A stretch of 64,000 bases of DNA, from positions 90,430 through 154,429 of the forward strand of contig JAFDMF010000008.1 in the NCBI GenBank assembly GCA_019306065.1, written 5' to 3'. How positions within the stretch are numbered: position 1 is the stretch's first letter; every line of letters starts with the position of its first letter. The notes below the pieces were generated by a model. The model ran no database searches and was not told where the DNA came from. It saw only the letters and a list, made by a program, of their open reading frames with translations. The DNA is from Deltaproteobacteria bacterium (lineage in GTDB: Bacteria > Desulfobacterota > Desulfobacteria > Desulfobacterales > JAFDMD01). The position numbers were made by a program, and so were the translations under genes. Shown here piece by piece: positions 26,958 to 37,558 of this stretch.

Positions 26958-27098
26958 AAAACCCTATATTTGCAAGTATATATCTTGCAAATCGAAATAT
27001 CCTTATAATTATTTACCCTTATTTACAAGTTTTTTTAATCCGCTTATATCCGATTCGGAGATGTCCGAAGTTTTTTTACGTAGAAGTTGTGAAAGAGG

Positions 27099-30000
27099 CT
27101 AACTTTTTGCAAAAAGCGCGTTATAGGTTTGAATATCTGTAACCTCCATCGGCTTCTCTTTTAAAGATTTAAGCGCCTTGCATACAGCCTGCGCCCCTGC
27201 GATTGTTGTTGTATATGGTATTTTAAATTTTAAGGCGGAACGTCTTATTTTAATTCCGTTCTCTTTTGAGATTCCGCCGGATGCGGTATTAATTATAAGC
27301 TGAATTTCACAATTTTTTATGGCGTCTATAAGATTCGGTCTTTTAAAAGAGATTTTATTTACCTGCTTATTAATAATCCCTTTACTTGTAAGATAAGCGG
27401 ATGTTCCAGCCGTAGCCGCTATATTATATCCCAGCTTTTTTAAATCTTGTGCTATTAACGCTGCCTTTTCTTTATCCTTATCATTTACGCTTATCAAAAC
27501 CGTACCGGTTAAAGGAAGGTTTTGTCCCGCCGCAAACTGAGCTTTTGCATAAGCATATCCCAAGTCTGTATCTATGCCCATTACTTCGCCTGTAGATTTC
27601 ATTTCGGGTCCTAAAACAGCGTCTATTTTCTCAAATCTGTCAAACGGAAAAACAGCCTCTTTTACACAAAAATAAGGCGGAGTTTTCTCCTCTTTTAAAC
27701 CAAGCTCTTTTAAGGTTTTTCCTATCATTGCTTTTGTTGCAAGTTTTGCAAAAGGTATTCCGGATGCTTTGCTTACAAAAGGTATTGTCCTCGAGGCTCT
27801 GGGATTTGCTTCCAATACATAAAGTATATCATCTTTTACCGCATATTGAACGTTCATAAGCCCTATTATTTTAAGCTCTTTTGCCATAGCTTTTACGGAT
27901 ATTTTTATCTGCTCTATTATTTTATTGCTTACCGAGTATGGCGGAATAATGCATGCGGAATCTCCGGAATGAATACCTGCTTGTTCTATATGCTCCATTA
28001 TGCCCGCAATTATGATGGTATTGCCGTCTGATATTGTATCTACGTCTAATTCCACGGCATTTTCCAAAAATTTATCTATTAAGATTGCGCCCGAATCCAA
28101 TTCTTTTAAGGTGGATTCCAAAAAATTTTTAAGCGCTTCTTTATCATAAACCCTTTCCATTCCCCTGCCGCCTAATACATAAGAGGGTCTTACCATTACA
28201 GGGTATCCTATTGTTTCGGCTATATTAAGGGCTTCGTCAATTGTATAAGCGATTCCGTTTTCCGGCTGAATAAGACCGAGTTTATTTAACATTTCCGCAA
28301 AAAGTTCTCTGTTTTCGGCTTTTGCTATGCTTGCAGGAGGCGTTCCTAAAACAGGAATTTTTGCCAGATTTAAAGCGTCGGCAAGGTTTAAAGGAGTTTG
28401 CCCTCCGAATTGAATTATTACTCCGTCCGGTTTTTCCATTTCGATTATATTAAACACATCCTCTTTTGTAAGCGGTTCAAAATAAAGTTTATCGGAGGTG
28501 TCGTAATCTGTGCTTACGGTTTCGGGATTGCTGTTTATCATTATGCTTTCGATTTCCTCTTCTTTTAAAGCATAAGCCGCATGAACGCAGCAATAATCAA
28601 ATTCTATACCCTGCCCGATTCTGTTTGGGCCTCCGCCGAGTATTATAACCTTTTTGCGCTCGGTTATTCTTGCTTCGTTCTCTTCTTCGTAAGTTGAATA
28701 ATAGTATGGAGTTTCTGCCTCAAACTCGCCCGCGCAGGTATCTATCAGTTTATATACGGGGGTAATGTTTTCTTTAAGCCTTATTGATCCTATTTCGGAT
28801 TCTGTCTTTTTGGTAAGAATAGATAGTTGAATATCCGAAAACCCCCTTTTTTTTGCCTCTTTTATAGTTTTTGCAGATATATTCGCGCCTTCGGCTTTTA
28901 TTTTGTTTCCGTATTCTACAAGCTCTTTAAATTGATATAAAAACCAAGGGTCGATTCCGGAAAGTTTGTATATCTCTGCTACGCCTATTTTTTGCTCCAA
29001 AGCCTCTTTTAAATAAAATATTCTTTGAGAGTTAGGAACCGCAAGTTTTTGTTTTATTTCGGATAAAGTATGTACAATATCTTTCCCGTCGCTTCCAAAA
29101 CCGCTTCTGCCTGTTTCAAGAGATCTTAAGGCTTTTTGAAAAGCTTCTTTAAATGTTCTGCCTATAGCCATTGTTTCGCCTACAGATTTCATAGATATTG
29201 TTAACAGATCTTCGGCTTTTGAAAATTTTTCAAATGTCCATCTGGGGATTTTAACTACGCAGTAATCTATAACAGGCTCAAAGGATGCTAATGTTTTGCC
29301 TGTTATATCATTTTTTATTTCATCTAGGCTGTAACCTACAGCAAGCTTTGCCGCTATTTTTGCAATAGGAAAACCTGTGGCTTTGGAGGCTAATGCGGAG
29401 CTTCGCGATACTCTGGGATTCATTTCAACTACTATTATATCCGAGTTTTTCGGATTTACCGCAAACTGAACATTTGAGCCTCCGGTATCAACTCCTATTT
29501 CGCGTACTATGGCAATAGAGGCGTCTCTTAATTTTTGATACTGTTTATCGGATAATGTTTGGGCGGGGGCTACGGTGATGCTGTCTCCTGTATGGATTCC
29601 CATAGGATCAATATTTTCTATGGAACATATTATTACCGCATTATCATCTCCATCTCTCATTATTTCAAGTTCGTATTCTTTCCATCCTAAAACCGATTCT
29701 TCTAGCATAACCTGCGAAATTATGCTTGCATCTATGCCCGCTTTTGCAATTTCCGCCAGTTCTTCGGAATTATACGCTATGCCTCCGCCTTTTCCTCCAA
29801 GCGTAAAACTCGGTCGCGCTATTATAGGAAATCCTATCTCTTCGACTGCTTCAAAGGCTTGCTTGACATTTGTAACCATTCTGCTTTTCGGGATTCTTAA
29901 TCCTATTTTATTCATAGCTTTGCCAAAAAATTCTCTATTTTCGGCTTTTTTTATAGATTTTAAAGATGCTCCTATAAGTTTTACGCTATTTCTTTCCAAT

Positions 30001-30320
30001 ACCTTTTTTTCCGAAAGTTCAACTGCTACATTAAGGGCGGTTTGTCCGCCTAAGGTTGGCAGTAACGCGTCCGGTTTTTCTTTTTCTATTATTTTTGTTG
30101 CAGTTTCAAAGGTTACGGGTTCTATATAGGTAAAATGAGCAAGATCCGGGTCTGTCATTATGGTTGCAGGATTTGAATTTAACAAAACTATTTTATAGCC
30201 TTCCTCTTTTAAGGCTTTGCAAGCTTGAGTTCCGGAATAATCGAATTCGCAGGCTTGTCCTATTACTATAGGCCCTGCTCCTATCATAAATATCTTTTTT
30301 ATATCCTCTCTTTTCGGCAT
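27099..30320 (-). CDS. carB: Carbamoyl-phosphate synthase large subunit
   Basis: A 1073-residue enzyme that makes carbamoyl phosphate from bicarbonate, ammonia and two ATP for pyrimidine and arginine synthesis. Two homologous ATP-grasp halves are complete: [20 protein letters not shown] and [20 protein letters not shown] in the first, and [20 protein letters not shown] and [20 protein letters not shown] in the second. A C-terminal MGS-like allosteric domain ([26 protein letters not shown]) follows. No carA is in the window. It supplies ArgF at 24.6 kb. The intact 3.2 kb frame argues against widespread base-calling indels. Confidence 0.97.
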   Translation of the reverse strand: MPKREDIKKIFMIGAGPIVIGQACEFDYSGTQACKALKEEGYKIVLLNSNPATIMTDPDLAHFTYIEPVTFETATKIIEKEKPDALLPTLGGQTALNVAVELSEKKVLERNSVKLIGASLKSIKKAENREFFGKAMNKIGLRIPKSRMVTNVKQAFEAVEEIGFPIIARPSFTLGGKGGGIAYNSEELAEIAKAGIDASIISQVMLEESVLGWKEYELEIMRDGDDNAVIICSIENIDPMGIHTGDSITVAPAQTLSDKQYQKLRDASIAIVREIGVDTGGSNVQFAVNPKNSDIIVVEMNPRVSRSSALASKATGFPIAKIAAKLAVGYSLDEIKNDITGKTLASFEPVIDYCVVKIPRWTFEKFSKAEDLLTISMKSVGETMAIGRTFKEAFQKALRSLETGRSGFGSDGKDIVHTLSEIKQKLAVPNSQRIFYLKEALEQKIGVAEIYKLSGIDPWFLYQFKELVEYGNKIKAEGANISAKTIKEAKKRGFSDIQLSILTKKTESEIGSIRLKENITPVYKLIDTCAGEFEAETPYYYSTYEEENEARITERKKVIILGGGPNRIGQGIEFDYCCVHAAYALKEEEIESIMINSNPETVSTDYDTSDKLYFEPLTKEDVFNIIEMEKPDGVIIQFGGQTPLNLADALNLAKIPVLGTPPASIAKAENRELFAEMLNKLGLIQPENGIAYTIDEALNIAETIGYPVMVRPSYVLGGRGMERVYDKEALKNFLESTLKELDSGAILIDKFLENAVELDVDTISDGNTIIIAGIMEHIEQAGIHSGDSACIIPPYSVSNKIIEQIKISVKAMAKELKIIGLMNVQYAVKDDILYVLEANPRASRTIPFVSKASGIPFAKLATKAMIGKTLKELGLKEEKTPPYFCVKEAVFPFDRFEKIDAVLGPEMKSTGEVMGIDTDLGYAYAKAQFAAGQNLPLTGTVLISVNDKDKEKAALIAQDLKKLGYNIAATAGTSAYLTSKGIINKQVNKISFKRPNLIDAIKNCEIQLIINTASGGISKENGIKIRRSALKFKIPYTTTIAGAQAVCKALKSLKEKPMEVTDIQTYNALFAKS

Positions 30321-30646
30321 ATTTTCAATTTATCCTTATAGATATATTTTTTATATTCTATCAGAAATATTCAAATTTACTTTGCTCCGCTTCTTACTTA
30401 TCGCTTCGAATTTTCGGCTGCGTTTTGCTAACAATGTGAAAACTCAAGCTTCGCTTTCAAACAGTTCACATTATTTGACGTAAAACTTGCCGCAAATTGT
30501 TTCCTCATCAATAAAAGCCGCTACGCAAAAAACTGTGCACATCTCCCTTATATCATTACTTTTTAGTCAAGAGAGTTTATTATGTTTTGAAAAGAGACAT
30601 TACGCTGCCGATTAACTTTTTAATCATAATTTCACAATTAATCATA
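30321..30646. other. Repeat-rich gap upstream of carB
   Basis: Contains words shared with other gaps: TTTGCTCCGCTTCTTACTTA with TCGCTTCGAATTTT (compare 1.46 and 47.1 kb), and an inverted pair GTGAAAACTC..TTCAC. No coding pattern is seen. It probably holds a decayed R2-type element and the carB promoter, but I could not place the promoter. Confidence 0.4.
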
Positions 30647-31052
30647 TTAATCACAGTTTAAATTTTTTATAAATTCCGGAGGGCGGATAACTTTATGCTC
30701 GGAATTGATAAAAGCATTTTTTGTAAATCCTTTGGCATGAATTGTTTTCTCATCTTCGGAAATAATTTTATATAAAAAAGCAAGCCCTTTTTTATATTAC
30801 GGATTTATTGAGGTATCAATTATAATAAGCTCATCGTAATGTGTAGGATCTATATATTTACAGTTTGCCTCGGCTACAGGCGTAAATATTTTTTTATCTT
30901 CTATCTCTTTGTATGTGATATTTAAATTTCTGAAAAACTCAGTTCTGCCTATTTCAAAAAACCTAAAATAATTGGCATAATATACTATTCCGAGCCTATC
31001 TGTATCCCCATATATTACTTCTATAGTAAGTTCTAAAGCTCTTTTCTTTCAT
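30647..31052 (-). pseudogene. ybgC: YbgC-type acyl-CoA thioesterase, frameshifted and interrupted
   Basis: ATG at 31052 gives MKEKSFRTYYR. A one-base slip then moves to the frame IYGDTDRLGIVYYANYFRFF (catalytic Asp in YGDTD), FFRNLNITYKEI and ANCKYIDPTHYDELII. A TAA follows SINP, and the frame continues YKKGLAFLYKIISEDEKTIH to KVIRPPEFIKNLNC. This is a full hotdog-fold 4HBT thioesterase of about 135 residues, with one frameshift and one nonsense codon. YbgC hydrolyses short acyl-CoA and is often linked to Tol-Pal; no tol genes are near. It sits between hom and carB. Confidence 0.8.
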
Positions 31053-31116
31053 ATCTTATATTTATCTCTACTCAAGACGGTTGCATAGCTTCGTTTTTTT
31101 AAAGATATTCAAGTTG

Positions 31117-32445
31117 TTATGCAGCAGCAGTATCCGTCTCGCTTTCATCTTCGATCCTAATAAGTACCGGCTTTTCTAATACTATGTCTAAAGCGGATAT
31201 TTCTTTCAAAGCCTTTTTAACTTCGAATTCTTTTGCCAGATGAGTAATTATTATAACAGGCACTCCCTCTTGAGGATTTCTTCCTTTTTGATGAACAGAT
31301 TTTATGCTTATGCCGTAAGAGCCGAGTATGCCGGCAACCTGCGATAAAACGTTAGGTTTATCTATACAAAAAAATCGGAAATAATAATTGGTTAAAATAT
31401 CGTCAATTGATAGAACAGGCTTGTTTTTTATTTGGTTTTGCATAAATCCGGCAATCGGAATTCTAATTTTTGTATTAAATATTATATTTCTGGCAATATC
31501 AATTATATCTCCTACTACCGCGCTTGCGGTAGGCATCATTCCCGCTCCATAACCGCATAACATAAGTTCGCCTACAGCGTCGCCGAATACTGATACGGCA
31601 TTTAAAGAGCCGTCTATTTTAGAAAGTATGTTGTCTATCGGTATCATTGTAGGATGAATTCTCGCTTCGATGGAGTTTCCCAAATCTTTTGTTATTGCAA
31701 GAAGTTTTATTAAGTAACCAAACTCTTTTGCATACTTAATATCGATTTTGGCAATACCGGTTATTCCTTCTATATAAATATCTTCGAAATTTACTTTTGT
31801 TCCGTAAGCCAAAGAGGCCATTATTGCGGTTTTGTGAGCCGTGTCAAAACCTTCTATATCAAAATTAGGATCCGCCTCCGCATAGCCGTTTACCTGAGCT
31901 TGAGCAAGCGCCTCTTCAAACTCTATGTTTTCGTTTGCAATTTTGGATAATATATAATTGCATGTGCCGTTTAATATGCCGTTTACGGAAGTTATATTAT
32001 TGCCCGCAAGCGATTCCCGTAGGCTTTTTATTATCGGTATCGCGCCTCCCACGCTTGCTTCATAAGCTATATCTACTTTGTTTTTATCTGCAAGTTCAAA
32101 CAGTTCTTCGCCTGCTTCAGCCAAAAGGGCTTTATTTGCAGTAACTACATACTTTTTATTTTTAAGCGCTTTTATGATGAATTCTTTAGCGATTGTTTTT
32201 CCGCCTATCATTTCTACTATAATATCAATGTCGTCATCATTTATTACTTCCAAAGCCTCTTTTGTAAGAGTTCCTTTTTCAAAAAGGACGTCTCTTTTTT
32301 TATTCAGATCAATATCAGCTGCTTTTTTTAAACGCAGCTCCACCCCTGTTCTTTTTGTTATAATTTCTTTATTTTCTATAAGAATTTTTGCGGTTCCCAT
32401 TCCTACTGTGCCTAATCCTAATAATCCTATATTAATCTTTTTCAT
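31117..32445 (-). CDS. hom: Homoserine dehydrogenase
   Basis: A 442-residue enzyme reducing aspartate semialdehyde to homoserine with NAD(P)H. Seen: the N-terminal Rossmann motif IGLLGLGTVGMGT, TANKALLAE, EASVGGAIPIIKSLRESLAG, NGILNGTCNYIL, and YAEADPNFDIEGFDTAHK (catalytic region). A C-terminal ACT regulatory domain starts near FFCIDKPNVLSQVAGILGSY, implying feedback by threonine or a related amino acid. It feeds MetX/MetY at 5-8 kb. It is followed upstream on the same strand by alaC with an 85-base gap. Confidence 0.96.
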   Translation of the reverse strand: MKKINIGLLGLGTVGMGTAKILIENKEIITKRTGVELRLKKAADIDLNKKRDVLFEKGTLTKEALEVINDDDIDIIVEMIGGKTIAKEFIIKALKNKKYVVTANKALLAEAGEELFELADKNKVDIAYEASVGGAIPIIKSLRESLAGNNITSVNGILNGTCNYILSKIANENIEFEEALAQAQVNGYAEADPNFDIEGFDTAHKTAIMASLAYGTKVNFEDIYIEGITGIAKIDIKYAKEFGYLIKLLAITKDLGNSIEARIHPTMIPIDNILSKIDGSLNAVSVFGDAVGELMLCGYGAGMMPTASAVVGDIIDIARNIIFNTKIRIPIAGFMQNQIKNKPVLSIDDILTNYYFRFFCIDKPNVLSQVAGILGSYGISIKSVHQKGRNPQEGVPVIIITHLAKEFEVKKALKEISALDIVLEKPVLIRIEDESETDTAAA

Positions 32446-32530
32446 AGCTTTATATTCTATTCCCTATTATTAGTTTTATCTGTCTATATTCGATCCGGAG
32501 ATGTTCAAAGTTTATTTGAGTAGCGGACAA

Positions 32531-33697
32531 TTATAAAACTTTTTTAATTCCGCGTACAGCCTGATGAATTCTCATTTCATTTTCTATAAGGGCAAAGCGC
32601 ACATAATCGTCTCCGTATTCTCCGAAACCCAACCCCGGAGATACCGCTACTTTAGTCTCTTTTATAAGAAATTTAGAAAATTCTACGGAACCCATTTTTA
32701 TGTATTTATCCGGTATTTTTCCCCATACAAACATTGTTCCTTTTGGGCTGGGTATATGCCAGCCCACTTTATCAAGACCCATTATAAGAGCATCCCGTCT
32801 TTTTCTGTATATTTCGCATATTTCGGCAACGCAGCTTTGGTCTTCGTTTAAAGCTATTATCGAGGCTATTTGAATAGGCTGAAATATGCCGTAATCAAGA
32901 TAAGATTTAATTCTGCGGAGCGCGCTTATAACTTCTTTGTTTCCTACGCAAAAACCCACTCTCCATCCTGCCATGCTGTAGCTTTTAGACATTGAAAAAA
33001 ATTCTACGCCCACATCCTTTGCCCCTTTTGCCTGAAGAAAACTAGGCGGGTTATAACCGTCAAAAGCTATATCAGCATAAGCAAAATCATGTATTACAAT
33101 TATATTGTGTTCCTTTGCATAATCTACTATTTTTTCAAAAAAGTTTAAATCAACTACTTCCGTGGTAGGATTATGAGGATAGCATAAGATTAAAACTTTA
33201 GGTTTAGGCCATGTTTGTCTGGTTGCAGATATAAGGTTTTCAAAAAAATTCTCTTCCGGGCCAGTAGGAATTCCACGGACGTCTCCGCCGGCAATGATAG
33301 CTGAAAAAGGATGTATCGGATATGTAGGAGTAGGAGCAAAAACTACTTCTCCCGGTCTTATGGTTACAAGTATAAGATGAGACATTCCCTCTTTTACTCC
33401 GATTGTTACTATGGCTTCTTCATCCGGATCTATATCTATATCATACCTTCTTTTATACCAATTGGAGATCGCAAGACGAAGTTTGGTAATGCCCATTGAC
33501 GCGGAATATCTGTGATTATGAGGCTTTTGAACCGCTTCTATAAGCTTATCTACTATATGATGAGGCGTTCCCATATCAGGGTTGCCCATACCAAGATCAA
33601 TAATATCTTCTCCTCTATGTCTTGCTTCCATCTTAATTCTATTTACGGTGGCAAATACATAAGGAGGCAGCCTGTCTAATCTTGCAAATTTTCTCAT
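32531..33697 (-). CDS. alaC: Alanine-synthesising aminotransferase (AlaC-like)
   Basis: A 388-residue fold-type I PLP aminotransferase starting [20 protein letters not shown], which is close to the AlaC/YfdZ family. [41 protein letters not shown] and the Schiff-base lysine in [15 protein letters not shown] are all present, as is the C-terminal arginine in [12 protein letters not shown]. It probably transfers amino groups between glutamate and pyruvate. The alaC-hom order is common in deltaproteobacteria. An LL-diaminopimelate aminotransferase role is the alternative, but the N-terminus fits AlaC better. Confidence 0.88.
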   Translation of the reverse strand: MRKFARLDRLPPYVFATVNRIKMEARHRGEDIIDLGMGNPDMGTPHHIVDKLIEAVQKPHNHRYSASMGITKLRLAISNWYKRRYDIDIDPDEEAIVTIGVKEGMSHLILVTIRPGEVVFAPTPTYPIHPFSAIIAGGDVRGIPTGPEENFFENLISATRQTWPKPKVLILCYPHNPTTEVVDLNFFEKIVDYAKEHNIIVIHDFAYADIAFDGYNPPSFLQAKGAKDVGVEFFSMSKSYSMAGWRVGFCVGNKEVISALRRIKSYLDYGIFQPIQIASIIALNEDQSCVAEICEIYRKRRDALIMGLDKVGWHIPSPKGTMFVWGKIPDKYIKMGSVEFSKFLIKETKVAVSPGLGFGEYGDDYVRFALIENEMRIHQAVRGIKKVL

Positions 33698-33869
33698 TGG
33701 TATTCTCCTTTGTATAATCGTTGCTATTTAAAAAATAATTTCCTATGTGTTAACGCCAATTATGTCAAGAAAGATTCGTTTTGTTTCTTTTTTTCGCTTA
33801 TGTTGCTTATAATATTCTTTAATGTTATATCTCCTCCGTTTATATTTTTATTATGGAGAAAAAAATTTT

Positions 33870-35651
33870 ATGAAATTAAAAACAATCATTATATCGATTC
33901 TGTTATTAATAGCCCCGCTTTTTTTAACCCAAGCTACGGCAGAAAAGCTGCCCGCAGATATTGTATGGGAAACCAACGATTCGGATCCTGTGTTTTCGTC
34001 GGATAAAGCTAAAAAAGGCGGGACCATACATTTATCCTTATTAAGCTTTCCTATGACATTTAGAACTGTAGGTCCCGATTCCAATGGGGCTTTCAGAAGC
34101 GCGATATTAGATAATCAGCTTGGTTTAATAGGAATTCATCCGAATACCTTAAATATCATACCTGAAATAGCTACCCATTGGGCGCTCGGAAAAGATAAAA
34201 AAAGTATGTATTTTAAGCTTAATAAACAAGCAAAATGGTCGGACGGCAAGCCTATTACCGCGCAGGATTTTGCATATACTCTGGAATTTATGAGATCCAA
34301 ACATATAATTGCCCCTTGGTATAACGATTATTATACCAAAGAGATTGAAAAAATAATAGTATATGACGATTATACTCTGTCAGTAGTTTCTACAAAGCCG
34401 GTTCCGGATCTGCATTTAAAGCTGAGTATTATTCCGATTCCAAAACACTATTACCAGCCGCTTGATAAAAATTTTGTTGGAAAATATAATTGGAAAATTA
34501 CTCCTAATACTGGACCTTATCAAATTTCCGATTTTAAAAAAGGAAAATATATAAAATTTAAAAAAAAACAAGACTGGTGGGCAAAAAACCTCAAATATTT
34601 TAAAAACAGATTTAACGTAGATAGAGTAATATTTGAAGTGATTAGGGATTTTAATATAAGCTGGGAATATTTTAAAAAGGCAAAAATTGATGTTTTTCCG
34701 CTTAATTTTCCAAAATACTGGCATGTTAAGTCTGATACCGAAGTTTTTAACAAAGGATATGTTCATAAAATATGGTTTTTTAACGATACCCAGCGTTCCG
34801 CATCAGGTATGTGGCTTAACTGCGATAAAAAAATATTTGCCGATAAAAATATCAGATACGCTTTTGCCTATGCTATGAATATAAAAAAGGTTATCGGCGA
34901 AATATTAAGAAACGACTATTGCAGGCTTCAACAAGCATATATCGGTTACGGCGATTATACTAACCCAAATATAAAAGCCCGCGAATTTGATATGGAACAA
35001 GTTGATTTTTATATGAAAAAATCTGGCTGGAAAAGAGGAGAAGACGGAATATGGACAAAAGAGGGCGAGCGTTTCTCGGTAGAGGTTGTATATGGCGTGG
35101 ATGAGCATACTCCGCGCCTTGTGGTCTTAAAAGAGGAGGCAAAAAAAGCAGGCATTGAACTTAGGCTTCAAAGGATGGATCCTGCAGCTCTTTTTAAAAA
35201 AATTCTGGAAAAAAAACATGATGTAGCATGGATGGGATGGAGCGTTTCTTTACGTCCTCAATATTGGGAATTTTTTCATTCCGTAAATGCTCACAAGCCT
35301 CAAACCAACAATATAACAAATATTGACGATCCGGAAATCGACGCCTTAATAGATTCTTTTAGAAATTCTTTAGACGAAAAAGAAAGAATTAAGCTTTCAC
35401 TCGAAATTCAAAAAAAGGTTCATCAGGCAGGAGTTTTTGTTCCAACTTTTATGGCGCCTTATGTAAGGCTTGGATACTGGCAATGGTGGAGGCTTCCGGA
35501 AATACCCGGAACAAAAAGAAGCGAAGACCTGTTTGATCCTTTTTCAAGTTTAACAGGAGGGCTTTTTTGGTTTGATAAAGCCTTATATGAAGAGACGAAG
35601 CAGGGTAAGGCTTTTGCTCCCGTAACTATTATAGATGACAGATACAAATAA
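33870..35651 (+). CDS. Periplasmic peptide-binding protein, family 5 (YejA-like), orphan
   Basis: A solute-binding protein of about 593 residues. The track starts at 33822, but GGAGAAAAAAATTTTATG and a clean signal peptide (MKLKTIIISILLLIAPLFLT then QATAE) point to the start at 33870. The mature protein has KKGGTIHLSLLSFPMTFRTV, WSDGKPITAQDFAYTLEF, NTGPYQISDFKKGKYIKFKK and the DNISWEYFKK-type loop, closest to YejA/microcin C and oligopeptide binders. No permease or ATPase gene is adjacent, so it is an orphan here. Palindromes flank its 3' end. Confidence 0.88.
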   Translation: MKLKTIIISILLLIAPLFLTQATAEKLPADIVWETNDSDPVFSSDKAKKGGTIHLSLLSFPMTFRTVGPDSNGAFRSAILDNQLGLIGIHPNTLNIIPEIATHWALGKDKKSMYFKLNKQAKWSDGKPITAQDFAYTLEFMRSKHIIAPWYNDYYTKEIEKIIVYDDYTLSVVSTKPVPDLHLKLSIIPIPKHYYQPLDKNFVGKYNWKITPNTGPYQISDFKKGKYIKFKKKQDWWAKNLKYFKNRFNVDRVIFEVIRDFNISWEYFKKAKIDVFPLNFPKYWHVKSDTEVFNKGYVHKIWFFNDTQRSASGMWLNCDKKIFADKNIRYAFAYAMNIKKVIGEILRNDYCRLQQAYIGYGDYTNPNIKAREFDMEQVDFYMKKSGWKRGEDGIWTKEGERFSVEVVYGVDEHTPRLVVLKEEAKKAGIELRLQRMDPAALFKKILEKKHDVAWMGWSVSLRPQYWEFFHSVNAHKPQTNNITNIDDPEIDALIDSFRNSLDEKERIKLSLEIQKKVHQAGVFVPTFMAPYVRLGYWQWWRLPEIPGTKRSEDLFDPFSSLTGGLFWFDKALYEETKQGKAFAPVTIIDDRYK

Positions 35652-35679
35652 TTGGATAACAAAACAGTTTGTTATCCAA
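35652..35679. terminator. Perfect palindrome after the binding-protein gene (repeat family R4)
   Basis: TTGGATAACAAA and TTTGTTATCCAA form a 12-bp perfect stem with a 4-base loop, beginning on the base after the TAA. The same GGATAACAAA/TTTGTTATCC stem is at 48970-49013. It probably terminates transcription. Confidence 0.65.
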
Positions 35680-35754
35680 CATGCTTTAATCCATAATTAT
35701 TTTTTGGAGTTATAAAGATTTCCTCTGTTTATAATTAAGATACAACGCTGCAAA

Positions 35755-35782
35755 GTAGAGAGGTTGTATGCAACCTCTCTAC
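35755..35782. repeat. GTAGAGAGGTTG palindrome (repeat family R3)
   Basis: GTAGAGAGGTTG pairs perfectly with CAACCTCTCTAC around TATG, followed by AGTTTTCT. Its outer stem matches the copy at 9223-9252. With a T-tract it could also serve as a terminator. Confidence 0.65.
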
Positions 35783-35824
35783 AGTTTTCTTCTTATAATC
35801 ATTATTAGAGATTAAGCATAACTT

Positions 35825-36592
35825 ATGATTGAAGATTTAAAAATAACAATAATTCAGTCTAAAATTATATGGGAAGATATAAAAACAAACATCGAAATGT
35901 TTGATAAAAAGATAGATTCTATTAACGAAAAAACAGATCTGATACTTTTGCCGGAAATGTTTACTACAGGTTTTACAATGAACGCCCCAAAGCTTGCCGA
36001 AAGTATGGAAGGCGAAACTGTTGACTGGCTTAAAAAAAAATCGAAAGAAAAAAAAGCGGATATAGCCGGAAGTCTTATTATTAAAGAAAAAGAAAAATTT
36101 TTTAACAGGCTTGTATGGGCAGATCCGAACGGCAAAATTATAATATATAATAAAAAACACCTATTTAGTATTGCGGGAGAGGATAAAATATATACCTGCG
36201 GAACTGAAAAAGCAATCGTTAATATAAAAGGCTGGAGAATAGCCCCTTTTATATGTTACGATTTAAGATTTCCGACATGGTCTGTAAATTTAAACACGGT
36301 TTATGATCTTGCAACATATACCGCGAATTGGCCATCTCGGCGTTCTTATGCGTGGAATACTTTGCTTTGCGCGAGAGCTATTGAAAATCAATCTTACATA
36401 GCTGGAATAAACAGAGTCGGATTAGACGGAAACGGCATTTTATATTCCGGCGGCAGTAAAATAATAGATCCTTTCGGAATGCCTATCTTTGACGCCGAAA
36501 AAAAAGAGATTATTCGGACTCAATCCCTTAAATTTGAGCCTTTACATAAACACAGACAAAATTTCCCAGTATTTAAAGATGCTTCCATATAA
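35825..36592 (+). CDS. Carbon-nitrogen hydrolase, omega-amidase-like (YafV/Nit2)
   Basis: A 255-residue nitrilase-superfamily amidase. The Glu-Lys-Cys triad is visible: LLPEMFTTGF, YNKKHLFSIAGE, and APFICYDLRFPTW. GIKR-type C-terminal strands give SGGSKIIDPFGMPIFDAEKK. The M-F-T-T-G-F and ICYDLRFP contexts match YafV/omega-amidase, which deaminates alpha-ketoglutaramate and alpha-ketosuccinamate as repair of transamination by-products. Substrate is by family only. It stands alone, with an R2 fragment directly after its stop. Confidence 0.88.
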   Translation: MIEDLKITIIQSKIIWEDIKTNIEMFDKKIDSINEKTDLILLPEMFTTGFTMNAPKLAESMEGETVDWLKKKSKEKKADIAGSLIIKEKEKFFNRLVWADPNGKIIIYNKKHLFSIAGEDKIYTCGTEKAIVNIKGWRIAPFICYDLRFPTWSVNLNTVYDLATYTANWPSRRSYAWNTLLCARAIENQSYIAGINRVGLDGNGILYSGGSKIIDPFGMPIFDAEKKEIIRTQSLKFEPLHKHRQNFPVFKDASI

Positions 36593-36685
36593 AAATTTTA
36601 ACCGCAGGCATATTAAATATAAGTCGAGGATTAAAATTTGAGCATAACGCCGAAAATGAGCAAAATACGAAGTTATGCAACCGCA
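36591..36685. repeat. Partial R2 element
   Basis: AAAATTTTAACCGCAGGCAT, then GTCGAGGATTAAAATTTGAG, CATAACGCCGAAAATG and AATACGAAGTTATGCAAC. This is the right half plus centre of the R2 element at 23.6 kb in the same orientation. Confidence 0.65.
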
Positions 36686-36790
36686 TTTTAAATACTTGTT
36701 GTAATATATAAAAAAAACCCTTATAAACTGCGCCAAAGGGCTAAAAATTATAATCTGGAATATAAAATAAAAAAGCAAGGAGAATACCGA

Positions 36791-37558
36791 ATGGGTTTGG
36801 TCGGCAAAATGATAGGCGGCGCGCTTGGGTTTGCGATAGGCGGACCTCTCGGCGCAATACTCGGCGCTTCATTAGGGCATCATGTTTGTGATAGAAAAGA
36901 GGGGGACAAAAACGCCGTGCGTATATCTGCAGGAGCCTCTGACAATCCGGACGTTACCTTTTTCGTAGCAGCCTTTTCTATGATTGCAAAAATAGCAAAA
37001 GCTGACGGTAGAGTTTCGGAAGCTGAAATTAAATCCATAGAAAATTTTATGGTAAATGATCTTTCTCTTAATCAGGCAAGCAAAATGATTGCCACAAATA
37101 TATTTAAAGCCGCTATTTCTTCACAAGAAACATTTGAAAGCTTTGCAGTCCAGTTTTATAATCAGTTTAAAGATCAACCGCAACTTTTGGAGATGATGAT
37201 AGATATTTTGGCAAGAATATCTGCTGCAGACGATAAAATAAGTCCTGTCGAAGAGGAGCTAATTTTAAAAGCCGCAAACATATTTAATTTAAAAAACGAT
37301 AGATACGAGTCTATTATCTCAAAATATATTAAAAAAACGGATAAATATTATGCGGTATTGGGATGCGAAAAAACCGATTCTTTGGAGGAGGTAAAAAAAC
37401 GCTACAGAAAGCTTATATTGGAATATCATCCCGATAAAATAGTTTCAAAAGGCTTACCCGAAGATTTTATAAAATTTGCAAACGATAAATTTCGCGAAAT
37501 TAAAGAGGCTTACGATATAATAAAAAAAGAGCGGGAAGCCTCTGCCGTAAAATCATAA
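36791..37558 (+). CDS. DjlA-like co-chaperone (TerB + J domain)
   Basis: A 255-residue protein. The N-terminal glycine-rich segment (MIGGALGFAIGGPLGAILGA) is a likely membrane-associating stretch like that of DjlA. The middle is a TerB-like helical domain (AAFSMIAKIAKADGRVSEAE). The C-terminal J domain, about residues 190-250, has the essential HPD in LEYHPDK and TDKYYAVLGCEKTDSLEEVK. It should stimulate a DnaK ATPase. An AAGGAG ribosome site precedes ATG. Its 3' end overlaps era by 6 bases on the opposite strand. Confidence 0.88.
   Translation: MGLVGKMIGGALGFAIGGPLGAILGASLGHHVCDRKEGDKNAVRISAGASDNPDVTFFVAAFSMIAKIAKADGRVSEAEIKSIENFMVNDLSLNQASKMIATNIFKAAISSQETFESFAVQFYNQFKDQPQLLEMMIDILARISAADDKISPVEEELILKAANIFNLKNDRYESIISKYIKKTDKYYAVLGCEKTDSLEEVKKRYRKLILEYHPDKIVSKGLPEDFIKFANDKFREIKEAYDIIKKEREASAVKS

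Noticed and set aside
29575-30129. Long plus-strand ORF (184 aa) inside carB
   Set aside because: Antisense shadow of a well-conserved gene; Ser/Pro/Phe-rich translation with no motif.
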